This document shows, piece after piece, positions 1 to 6,965 of a stretch of 43,300 nt of DNA. Position 1 is the first letter of the stretch; each line of letters opens with the position of its first letter. The DNA comes from Stenotrophomonas sp. UBA2124 (GTDB lineage: Bacteria > Pseudomonadota > Gammaproteobacteria > Xanthomonadales > Xanthomonadaceae): assembly GCA_002329155.1 (NCBI GenBank), contig DCXY01000031.1, forward strand, positions 58,253-101,552, given 5' to 3'. The notes under the pieces are model-generated. The model was not told where the DNA came from, ran no database searches, and saw nothing but the letters and a program-made list of their open reading frames with translations. A program made the translations under genes and the position numbers.

Positions 1-1577
1 CCCGCCGGCGGCGGGCTGTACTGGTAGAGCCAGGTTTCGGTGAGGGTCTTGCCGGCGCTGCGCAGGTACAGGCGCACGTCGATCTGCTCGGTGCTTCCCT
101 CCGGTGGCACCAGGTCGAACATGGCGCGGTAGCCCTTGATCTCGCGCAGCGGGCGCGCCGAGACGATCTCCACGCGGCCACGGCTGGCTTCCACCACGGC
201 TTCGACATCGGCCTTGTCGATCAGGGCAGCCAGCTCGCCACCCTCGAAATCCACCGCGAAGCGCCATGAGAAATATTCGCGCTTCTTGCCGATAACACCA
301 CCCAGCCCGGTGCGGCTGGCAACGCAGCGCGCCAGCGGCGGGCGTGCCGGCGGCTCGGCGCCCCAGTACAGGCGGTAGCCGACCAGCAGCTCCTGCCCCG
401 GTTGCGGCTTGGCCTTGGGGTTCCAGAACGCGACGATGTTGTCGAAGGTTTCATCGACCGTGGGAATCTCCACCAGCTGCACCGAGCCTTCGCCCCACTG
501 GCCCTTGGGCTCGATCCACAGGCTGGGGCGCTTCTCGTAGAACACGCCATCGTCCTGGTAATGATCGAAGTTGCGATCACGCTGCAGCAGGCCGAAGCCG
601 CGCGGGTTGTTGTCCATGAACATGTTGAAGCGCAGCTGGCGCGGATTGCACAGCGGGCGCCAGATCCACTCGCCCGCGCCGTTCCACATGGACAGGCCAT
701 CGGTGTCATGAATCTCCGGGCGCCAGTCCCAATCCATGCGGCGGTCGTTTTCGCCCACCTGGTACATGCTGGTGCAGGGCGCGATGCCCAGCCGCTCGAT
801 CGCCTTGCGCGGGTAAAGCGCGCTGTCGATGTCCATCAGCAGCACGTCGCCATTGGTGATGGCGAAGCGATAAGCACCTGCCACGCTGGGCGAATCCAGC
901 AGGCCATAAACCACCAGCGTGTTGGAGTCGGCGGCGGGCTGCTCCAGGTAGTAGGCGATGAAGTCCGGAAACTCCTCCGGCCTGCCCATGCCGGTGTCGA
1001 TGGCCAGGCCACGCGCAGACTGCCCGTACTGGCCTTCCTTGCCAACGGCGCGGAAGTAGCTGGCGCCCAGGAAGGCCGCGAAATCGCGCTCGGTATCCCT
1101 GCGGGTGTTCAGGCGGAAGCCGGCAAAACCGAGGTCGGCAGGCAGCTGGCCGCCATGCACGCCGCTCTTGCCGTAGTCGAACGCCGCCGCGTCATAGGCC
1201 AGTTCATGTGCCTTGCCATCGACCACGTCGAACATGCGCACCGGCGAATGGAAATACAGGCCCAGGTGGAAGAACCTGGCCTGGAATTTCCCCGGCTGGT
1301 TGGCCCACAGCGCGTGATCCTGGCGGTAGCGGATGGACTGGTACTGGTCCCAGTCCAGCTTCTCCAGCTCACCGGGCAGGGTGCGTTTATGGCTCTGGTA
1401 CGGCGCGGCAGCCAGCGCGCGCGCCTGGCCCTTGAGCGTGGCGAAGTCGAACGGCTGCGGCTGGCCGATACGGCGCAGGCCCTGCTGGGCAGGCGCGGCG
1501 GCACAGGCAGCGAAGGAAGGCAGGCCGAAGGCGGCCAGGGCGGCGGAAGCGTTGCGCAGGAAGTCGCGTCGTTGCAT
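1..1577 (-). CDS. opgD: Glucan biosynthesis protein D (OpgD/MdoD), 3' end outside window
   Basis: Periplasmic protein of osmoregulated periplasmic glucan synthesis; the family (MdoG/OpgG-OpgD) is thought to shape the glucan backbone. Translation from the ATG at 1577 begins MQRRDFLRNASAAL, a twin-arginine (RRDFL) signal ending near an AxA site around residue 30, as is known for OpgD but not for its Sec-exported paralogue OpgG. The reading frame stays open for 525 codons to the window edge with no stop (last residues LYQYSPPPA). The family is about 530-550 residues long, so only a short C-terminal piece is missing. OpgD-like blocks are visible mid-protein (DIDSALYPRKAIERLGIAP, GWFWxP-like region, FEGGELA). 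There is no partner gene in the window; upstream lies a long repeat-filled gap, so it is probably transcribed alone. Confident in family; the D rather than G assignment rests on the Tat signal. Confidence 0.9.
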   Translation of the reverse strand, partial: MQRRDFLRNASAALAAFGLPSFAACAAAPAQQGLRRIGQPQPFDFATLKGQARALAAAPYQSHKRTLPGELEKLDWDQYQSIRYRQDHALWANQPGKFQARFFHLGLYFHSPVRMFDVVDGKAHELAYDAAAFDYGKSGVHGGQLPADLGFAGFRLNTRRDTERDFAAFLGASYFRAVGKEGQYGQSARGLAIDTGMGRPEEFPDFIAYYLEQPAADSNTLVVYGLLDSPSVAGAYRFAITNGDVLLMDIDSALYPRKAIERLGIAPCTSMYQVGENDRRMDWDWRPEIHDTDGLSMWNGAGEWIWRPLCNPRQLRFNMFMDNNPRGFGLLQRDRNFDHYQDDGVFYEKRPSLWIEPKGQWGEGSVQLVEIPTVDETFDNIVAFWNPKAKPQPGQELLVGYRLYWGAEPPARPPLARCVASRTGLGGVIGKKREYFSWRFAVDFEGGELAALIDKADVEAVVEASRGRVEIVSARPLREIKGYRAMFDLVPPEGSTEQIDVRLYLRSAGKTLTETWLYQYSPPPA

Positions 1578-1767
1578 AGGGGCGGCTTGTTGGAAACCGT
1601 GTGCATGGTAGGCGCAGTTACGTTAATCAACAGCGTGGATGTACGCGTTGCATGAACGGGGCTTCAGTTGGGAGCGGGGGCGGGGAGTTGGGAAACCGGG
1701 GGTCAAAGGGGGGAACAGCCAGAATGGCTTGAGTGCACTCCGGGAGTGAGAGGCGCTTGGGCTCGTG

Positions 1768-2428
1768 CTTCCCGCGAACAGCACCCCTCCCCGGCCCTCC
1801 CCTTGCCTGCGGCAAAGGGAGGGGGAGTTTCACGCGAGCGTACAGATCACCGGCGATACCGCTTCTGCCCCCTCCCTTTTGCGTAGCAAAGGGGAAGGTT
1901 GGGGTGCTTCACGCGCACGCTCCATCCATCACCATCACCGCCAAAAGCCCCGGGTGCGCTCCGCTTACCCGGGCTACGCGCCAGTACTTCCCACGAACAG
2001 CACCCCTCCCCAGCCCTCCCCTTGCCTGCGGCAAAGGGAGGGGGAGTTTCATGCGAGCGTACAGATCACCGGTGATGCCGCTTCTGCCCCCTCCCTTTTG
2101 CGCAGCAAAGGGGAGGGTTGGGGAGGGGTGCTTTACGCGCACGCTCCATCCATCGCCATCACCACCGAAAGCCCCGGGTGCGCTGCGCTTACCCGGGCTA
2201 CGCGCCAGTACTTCCCGCGAACAGCACTCCTCCCCGGCCCTCCCCTTGCCTGCGGCAAAGGGAGGGGGAGTTTCATGCGAGCGTACAGATCACCGGCGAT
2301 GCCGCTTCTGCCCCCTCCCTTTTGCGTAGCAAAGGGGAGGGTTGGGGAGGGGTGCTTTACGCGCACGCTCCATCCATCACGATCACCGCCAGGAACCCCG
2401 GATGCGCTGCGCTTACCCGGGCTACGCG
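1768..2428. repeat. Three tandem ~220 bp intergenic repeats built from palindromes
   Basis: The 891-base gap between opgD and mutM (1578-2468) holds no credible gene. Three head-to-tail copies start at 1768, 1987 and 2211 (lengths 219, 224 and about 218, the last ending near 2428). Each copy contains the same parts in order: a palindrome around TTGCCTGCGGCAA flanked by CCCTCCCC and GGGAGGGG, a spacer with GTACAGATCACCGG, a second palindrome around TTTTGCGTAGCAAA flanked by CCCTCCC and GGGGAGGG, then a palindrome reading CCGGGTGCGC...GCTTACCCGGGCTAC, which is the reverse of a GTAG-headed REP-like element (1949-1977, 2173-2201, 2397-2425). Copies differ by scattered substitutions and a short indel. 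Repetitive open frames on both strands here are translations of the repeat. I see nothing in 1578-1767. Confidence 0.9.
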
Positions 2429-2468
2429 GGGTCCAAAACTCCCGCTTCCCCGATCCCACATCCCCGCT

Positions 2469-3281
2469 CTACCGCTGACAACTCCCGCACCACACCGTCG
2501 CCCGCTGGCCCACGCTGGCGTGCCGCAGCGCGCGGCCACAGCGTGGGCATTGCTCGCCCTCGCGGCCATAGACCGACAGCTCCTGCTCGAAATAGCCCGG
2601 TGCACCATCAGGGCTGATGAAATCGCGCAGGGTGGTGCCGCCACGGGTGATGGCGTGGCCCAGAATCTGTTTCACCGCATCGGCCAGCTGCTGGTAGCGC
2701 GCACGCGATACCTTGCCCGCCTCGCGCAAGGGGCTGATGCCTGCCATGAACAGGCTTTCGGCCGCATAGATGTTGCCTACGCCCACCGCGATGCGCTGGT
2801 CCATCAGAAAGGTTTTCACCGGCGCACTGCGGCCACGGCTGCGCTGGAACAGGTAGTCGCCATCGAAGGCATCGTCCAGCGGTTCCGGGCCGAGGTCACG
2901 CAGCAGCTCATGGGTTTCACCCGGTGGCTGCCACAGCAGGCAGCCGAAGCGGCGCGGGTCGTTGAAGCGCAGCAGGCGGCCGTCTTCCAGACTGATATCG
3001 ACGTGGTCGTGCGCGCGCACCGGCGTGTCGCCGGGCAGCACGCGCAGGCTGCCGGACATGCCCAGGTGCAGCAGCGCGCTGCCTGCATCGGTGTCCAGCA
3101 GCAGGTACTTAGCGCGGCGGCGGATGGCGGCGATACGCTGCCCCGGCAGCTGCTGCTCCACCTCTGCCGGTATCGGCCAGCGCAGGTCGGGCCGGCGCAG
3201 AATCACGCCGTGGATGCGCCGCCCCTGCAGGTGCGGCTCCAGACCACGGCGGGTGGTTTCTACTTCGGGCAGTTCGGGCAT
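2469..3281 (-). CDS. mutM: Formamidopyrimidine-DNA glycosylase (MutM/Fpg)
   Basis: Bifunctional base-excision repair glycosylase and AP lyase that removes 8-oxoguanine and ring-opened purines from DNA in the cytoplasm. The 270-residue protein starts MPELPEVETTRRGL; Pro2 is the Schiff-base nucleophile and Glu3 the catalytic acid of the family. The middle carries the helix-two-turn-helix region (GVGNIYAAESLF), and the C-terminus ends in the zinc finger CPRC...CGSC that contacts DNA. Length and all signature residues are normal, so the gene looks intact. The start is the only one that places Pro at position 2. It lies 45 bases downstream of the EF-hand gene on the same strand and may be read through from the desaturase promoter, although no functional link is known. 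Confidence 0.97.
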   Translation of the reverse strand: MPELPEVETTRRGLEPHLQGRRIHGVILRRPDLRWPIPAEVEQQLPGQRIAAIRRRAKYLLLDTDAGSALLHLGMSGSLRVLPGDTPVRAHDHVDISLEDGRLLRFNDPRRFGCLLWQPPGETHELLRDLGPEPLDDAFDGDYLFQRSRGRSAPVKTFLMDQRIAVGVGNIYAAESLFMAGISPLREAGKVSRARYQQLADAVKQILGHAITRGGTTLRDFISPDGAPGYFEQELSVYGREGEQCPRCGRALRHASVGQRATVWCGSCQR

Positions 3282-3326
3282 TACGGCTCCACTACAGCCA
3301 TTCCAGTCCAGTTGCGGCGCGGCGGC

Positions 3327-3671
3327 TCAGCGCGGGGGCGCCATCAGCTCGCGTGCGCTCAGGTAGCCGTCGCTGTTGGCGTCCTGCTTGGCGAAGCGCG
3401 CCAGAATCACCTGCCGCTGCTCGGCACGGGTGATGGGTTTGCCGCGACCACCGGGCTGTTCATCGGCCTGCAGCACGTCGTCCTCGTTACGGTCCATGCG
3501 CTCGAAGGCGTACATCATCCACTGCAGGTATTCGTCCGGGCTCACCTTGCCGTCGCCATCGCTGTCCATGCGCTGCAGGTAGGCGTTGGTGTCCTGCACC
3601 TGCGCAGCGACAGGAACGGCGACCAAGGCCGCGCACAGGCCAACCAGCACGATGAAAACATGCTGCTTCAT
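3327..3671 (-). CDS. Exported EF-hand calcium-binding protein
   Basis: Small secreted protein of 114 residues: an N-terminal Sec signal (MKQHVFIVLVGLCAALVAVPVAA, cleavage after AQV or VAA), then three EF-hand-type loops. DSDGDGKVSPDE and DANSDGYLSARE match the D-x-D/N-x-D-G-x-[LIV]-x-x-x-E calcium loop. The middle one, DRNEDDVLQADE, lacks the glycine at loop position 6 but keeps the oxygen ligands. The start ATG overlaps the stop codon of the desaturase gene as ATGA (3668-3671), so translation is very likely coupled to it. The function is unknown. Calcium sensing or buffering in the periplasm is the natural inference from the motifs; no enzymatic domain is present. Confidence 0.85.
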   Translation of the reverse strand: MKQHVFIVLVGLCAALVAVPVAAQVQDTNAYLQRMDSDGDGKVSPDEYLQWMMYAFERMDRNEDDVLQADEQPGGRGKPITRAEQRQVILARFAKQDANSDGYLSARELMAPPR

Positions 3672-4870
3672 GCCGCCCCCAGCGAATAGCCTTTCAGGCG
3701 CGCGGCGTAGGCCTGCAGCGCGGCGCTGCCGCTGGCCTCGGCATCCTGGCACCACTGCTGCAGCTGGCGCAGGCGCTCGGCCGCATCGTGGCTGCGCGCT
3801 TCCAGCAATGCAGACAGACGCGCGCGGTAGTCCACCAGCAGCTGGATGCGCGGGCGCTGCTGCACCCAGTCGTGCAGCTGCTCGCGGCAGGCCGGCTTGA
3901 GCCAGCGGCCATCGTTGACCAGCCCCTTGCGCATGCGCCGCGGCAGCAGCTTGCGCAGCTTGGCGCCGGCAGCAGCGGCCTCGTCCTTCAGCGCGGGCGT
4001 GAGCACATTGCGCTGGTAGTCGGTCATCGCCTGGAAACGGTGCGACAGCAGCGCCTTGAGCGTGTCGGCATCGGGCACGGCGATGTTCGGGCGGATGTCC
4101 ATGCTCGGCGCGACACGTAGCACCTTGGCCAGCCGCAGCATCCGCAGCAGGCGGATGGCCTGCCAGCCGATATCGAACTCCCAGCGGCGCATGGAGAAGC
4201 GCGCCGAGCTGGGGAAGGCGTGGTGGTTGTTGTGCAGCTCTTCACCACCGATCCAGAACGCCCACGGTGTCAAGTTGGTCGAGGTGTCGGCCGATTCAAA
4301 GTTGCGGTAGCCCCACCAGTGGCCCAGTCCGTTGACCACACCAGCTGCCCAGAACGGAATCCATGCCATCTGTATCGCCCACAGGGCGATACCCGGCAGG
4401 CCGAACAGCACGGTGTTGAGCACGAACAGCAGCACCGGGCCGGCATTGGCATGCGGGGTATACAGGTGCCGCTCGATCCAGTCTTCAGGTGCACCGCGCC
4501 CGTACTGCTCGATGTCGGCGCGCTGCGTGCGCGCCTCGCGGTACAGCTCCACGCCGCGCCAGAACACCCGGCCGATGCCCTTGGTCACCGGGCTGTGCGG
4601 GTCGTCCTCGGTCTCCACGCGGGCGTGGTGCTTGCGATGGATGGCCACCCATTCACGGGTGATCATGGAGGTGGTTAACCACACCCAGAAGCGGAAGAAG
4701 TGCGCTACCAGCGGGTGGAAATCCACACCACGGTGCGCCTGGCTGCGGTGCAGGTACAGGGTGACCGCGAAGATGGTGAGCTGGGTGAACACCAGCAGCA
4801 CCGCCAGCATGCCCCACCAGCCCAGGCCGGCAATGCCACCGGTGAGGAAGTCGAGCAGGACATCGGACAT
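3668..4870 (-). CDS. Membrane fatty-acid (acyl-CoA delta-9 type) desaturase
   Basis: Integral membrane di-iron desaturase expected to introduce a cis double bond into acyl chains for membrane fluidity. The 400-residue protein has the three family histidine boxes in order: HRSQAH (H-x4-H), HRKHH (H-x2-HH) and HNNHH (H-x2-HH), separated by hydrophobic stretches (LAVLLVFTQLTIFAVTLYLH near the N-terminus, LLFVLNTVLFGLPGIALWAI in the middle). The C-terminal ~100 residues are a soluble, Arg/Leu-rich, probably helical extension. ATG at 4870 is chosen because GGAGG precedes it by six bases; the open frame extends further upstream but without a ribosome site. It is the first gene of a likely operon with the EF-hand gene (4-base overlap) and perhaps mutM. 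Electron donor genes are not nearby. Confidence 0.92.
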   Translation of the reverse strand: MSDVLLDFLTGGIAGLGWWGMLAVLLVFTQLTIFAVTLYLHRSQAHRGVDFHPLVAHFFRFWVWLTTSMITREWVAIHRKHHARVETEDDPHSPVTKGIGRVFWRGVELYREARTQRADIEQYGRGAPEDWIERHLYTPHANAGPVLLFVLNTVLFGLPGIALWAIQMAWIPFWAAGVVNGLGHWWGYRNFESADTSTNLTPWAFWIGGEELHNNHHAFPSSARFSMRRWEFDIGWQAIRLLRMLRLAKVLRVAPSMDIRPNIAVPDADTLKALLSHRFQAMTDYQRNVLTPALKDEAAAAGAKLRKLLPRRMRKGLVNDGRWLKPACREQLHDWVQQRPRIQLLVDYRARLSALLEARSHDAAERLRQLQQWCQDAEASGSAALQAYAARLKGYSLGAA

Positions 4871-5002
4871 GGAAACCTCCAGAGGGGGGTGAACTACCGT
4901 AACAATGACATCTGCAACCAGCGCTACACATGATGGGGGCTGACGGCGCAAACTGCATCCATCCGTGGCCCCCGGCCATCCGCTTCCTCAGCCACCTTTC
5001 AC

Positions 5003-5827
5003 ATGTTGATGTCCGCGCCGCCCGCCGCAACCACCGCCCCCCTTATCGAACTGGACCACGCCTGCGTCATCCGCGGCCAGGTCCGGGTGCTGCACGAACT
5101 GGACCTGCGCATCGAGCAGGGCCAGCACACCGCCATCCTCGGCCCCAACGGCTGCGGCAAATCCTCGTTCATCAAACTGATCACGCGCGAGCTGTACCCG
5201 CTGGCGCGCAATGACGGCCATGTACCGGTGAAAGTGCTGGGGCAGACACGTTGGCAGGTGGACCGGCTGCGCGCGCAGCTGGGCATCGTCACCGGCGACC
5301 TGTCCAGCAACCTGTCGGACATGCCCGGGCTGAGCGTGGAAGATGCGGTGATCTCCGGCTTCTTCGCCAGCTACGTGGTGCCGGCGCACCGCGATGTCAC
5401 CGACGCCATGCGCCAACACGCACACCAGGCGCTGGCGCTGGCCAATGCAAGGCCGCTGCTGGGGCGCAGCTATGCGGAGCTGTCCGCAGGCGAAACCCGC
5501 CGCGTGCTGATCGCCCGCGCGCTGGTCAACCAGCCCCGCGCCCTGCTGCTGGACGAGCCGTCCACCGGGCTGGACCTGATCTCGCGCCAGCAGCTGATCG
5601 ACACGCTGCGCCACCTGGCACGCGAAGGCATCACCCTGGTGCTGGTCACCCACCACGTCGAGGAAGTGATACCGGAGATCGAACGCGTGGTGCTGATGAA
5701 ACAGGGGCGCATTCATGCCGATGGCAACCGCGCCGAGCTGCTGCGCTCCGGGCCGCTGTCGGAGGTGTTCGGTGGCCGCATCGAAGTGAGCGAACAGCAC
5801 GGCCGCACGATGGCCTGGGCGGATTGA
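5003..5827 (+). CDS. ABC transporter ATP-binding protein, orphan (ModF/PhrA-like)
   Basis: Single ABC nucleotide-binding domain of 274 residues. Walker A is GPNGCGKS at residues 47-54, followed by the signature LSAGETRR, Walker B ALLLDEPSTGLD with its catalytic Glu, and the switch VTHH. No transmembrane segment and no permease or binding-protein gene lies next to it: the neighbours are a desaturase (opposite strand) and an acid phosphatase. Residues between Walker A and the signature (TRWQVDRLRAQLGIVTGDL) resemble the ModF/PhrA-type group of stand-alone ATPases, but that is a recollection of family resemblance, not a match I can compute. The start is ATG 5003; the ATG at 5009 is equally possible. 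Its partner or substrate cannot be stated from the sequence. Confidence 0.85.
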   Translation: MLMSAPPAATTAPLIELDHACVIRGQVRVLHELDLRIEQGQHTAILGPNGCGKSSFIKLITRELYPLARNDGHVPVKVLGQTRWQVDRLRAQLGIVTGDLSSNLSDMPGLSVEDAVISGFFASYVVPAHRDVTDAMRQHAHQALALANARPLLGRSYAELSAGETRRVLIARALVNQPRALLLDEPSTGLDLISRQQLIDTLRHLAREGITLVLVTHHVEEVIPEIERVVLMKQGRIHADGNRAELLRSGPLSEVFGGRIEVSEQHGRTMAWAD

Positions 5828-5911
5828 GCGTAAGACGGCGGGCAGACGTGCGCGGTGTCACGGCAATGATGCGATGATGCCGGCCCATCTCCAGTTTCCC
5901 GTTGCCGCTGC

Positions 5912-6742
5912 ATGCTCCGTTCACGCTCCACGCTGCGCCTTGCCGCCTCGCTCGCCCTGGCCACCGCACTCGCTGCCTGTTCCAGCCTTCCCTCCCAGCC
6001 GGCCACGACCGCCGACGGCAAGCTCGTCGGGTATCTGCACGGTGATGCCATTCCCGACAGCCTGACCCTGAGCCCGCCACCGCCGGCCGCAGGCTCGGCA
6101 TCGGCGCAGCTGGACGAGGCCATCGCCGCGCAGGCACTGACGATGCGCGGTAGCGCGCGCTTCACCCAGGCCAATGTGGATGCCGACCTGTCCTTCCCGG
6201 CCGGTGCCGACCAGTTCAGCTGCGCGCTGGGCGTTGCGGTCACCGCGCGGACCACGCCGGTGCTGTACCGCCTGCTCGAACGCAGCCGCATCGATGCCAG
6301 CGCCGCCACCAAGGCGGCGAAGAACCATTACAAGCGCCCGCGCCCGTTCATGGTCAACAACGCGCCCACCTGCACGCCGAAGGATGAGATCCATCTGCGC
6401 GACAGTGGTTCGTATCCGTCGGGGCACACGTCCATCGGCTGGGCCTGGGCGCTGATCCTCAGCGAGATCGCGCCGCAGCAGGCCACTGCGCTGATGGAGC
6501 GCGGCCGCAATTACGGCAACAGCCGGCTGGTGTGCAACGTGCACTGGTACAGCGACGTGAAGCAGGGGCAGTTCATGGGCGCGGCCACCGTCGCGCGCCT
6601 CCACGACAACCCGGATTTCGTACGCGAGCTGGCACAGGCGCGCCGCGAGCTGGAGCGCGCCCGCACGCTGAAGCTGGCGCTGCCGCGCGACTGTGCGGCG
6701 GAAGCGGCGGCGCTGCGGAGTGAGATCCGCGAGGCGCGTTGA
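5912..6742 (+). CDS. Class A (PhoN-type, PAP2) acid phosphatase lipoprotein
   Basis: Exported non-specific acid phosphatase of the PAP2 superfamily, 276 residues. The N-terminus is a signal ending in the lipobox LAAC (MLRSRSTLRLAASLALATALAAC), so the mature protein should be lipid-anchored on the periplasmic side. All three parts of the phosphatase signature are present: K-x6-RP as KAAKNHYKRP, PSGH within GSYPSGHTS, and SR-x5-H-x3-D as SRLVCNVHWYSD (Ser204, His211, Asp215), which supplies the phosphohistidine nucleophile. Class A enzymes hydrolyse organic phosphomonoesters at low pH. It stands alone on the plus strand, separated from its neighbours by a repeat and by the terminator of the convergent receptor gene. 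Assignment is confident; the physiological substrate is unknown. Confidence 0.93.
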   Translation: MLRSRSTLRLAASLALATALAACSSLPSQPATTADGKLVGYLHGDAIPDSLTLSPPPPAAGSASAQLDEAIAAQALTMRGSARFTQANVDADLSFPAGADQFSCALGVAVTARTTPVLYRLLERSRIDASAATKAAKNHYKRPRPFMVNNAPTCTPKDEIHLRDSGSYPSGHTSIGWAWALILSEIAPQQATALMERGRNYGNSRLVCNVHWYSDVKQGQFMGAATVARLHDNPDFVRELAQARRELERARTLKLALPRDCAAEAAALRSEIREAR

Positions 6743-6760
6743 TTCGCTGCAAAAGCCTTA

Positions 6761-6892
6761 ACCCCTCCCCAGCCCTCCCCTCCGCCTGCGGCGCAAGGGA
6801 GGGGGTGATTCGCAGCGGACGGTCAGATCGGCGGTAAAGCCGCTTGTCTCCCTCCCTTGCGCCGCAGGCGGAGGGGAGGGCCGGGGAGGGGT
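6761..6892. repeat. Long inverted repeat, 43 bp arms, related to the 1768-2428 family
   Basis: Arms at 6761-6803 and 6850-6892 are reverse complements over 43 bases with one mismatch, around a 46-base centre. Each arm contains CTCCGCCTGCGGCGCAAGG or its complement. The centre (GGTCAGATCGGCGG...CCGCTTGTCTCCCTCCCTT) resembles the centre of the tandem repeats near 2 kb (ACAGATCACCGGCGATGCCGCTTCTGCCCCCTCCCTT), so this is a single copy of the same element family. It could form a large cruciform or an RNA hairpin at the 3' end of the acid phosphatase transcript. Confidence 0.85.
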
Positions 6893-6912
6893 GCTTCTCA
6901 CAACAAACAACA

Positions 6913-6936
6913 AAGGGCGCGGAAATCCGCGCCCTT
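6913..6936 (-). terminator. Rho-independent terminator of the TonB receptor gene
   Basis: A 10-base stem (AAGGGCGCGG / CCGCGCCCTT) with loop AAAT. On the minus strand it is followed by a T-rich run (TTTGTTGTTTG) and lies 30 bases past the stop of the receptor gene. Confidence 0.8.
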
Positions 6937-6965
6937 CGTCTTTCCCGCTCACCCACTGACCGCGA

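Noticed and set aside
402..1655. Long plus-strand open frame of 417 codons opposite opgD
   Set aside because: It lies antisense to a complete Tat-signalled OpgD frame; its composition (Ala/Arg/His/Gln-rich) is that of a GC-driven shadow frame and no family is recognisable.
1768..2428. CRISPR-like array from the tandem repeats
   Set aside because: Units are ~220 bases, contiguous and nearly identical along their length; there are no short repeats with unique spacers and no cas genes.
2118..3689. 523-codon plus-strand frame across the repeats, mutM and the EF-hand gene
   Set aside because: It starts inside the tandem repeats and runs antisense to mutM and the EF-hand gene, both of which carry full family motifs.
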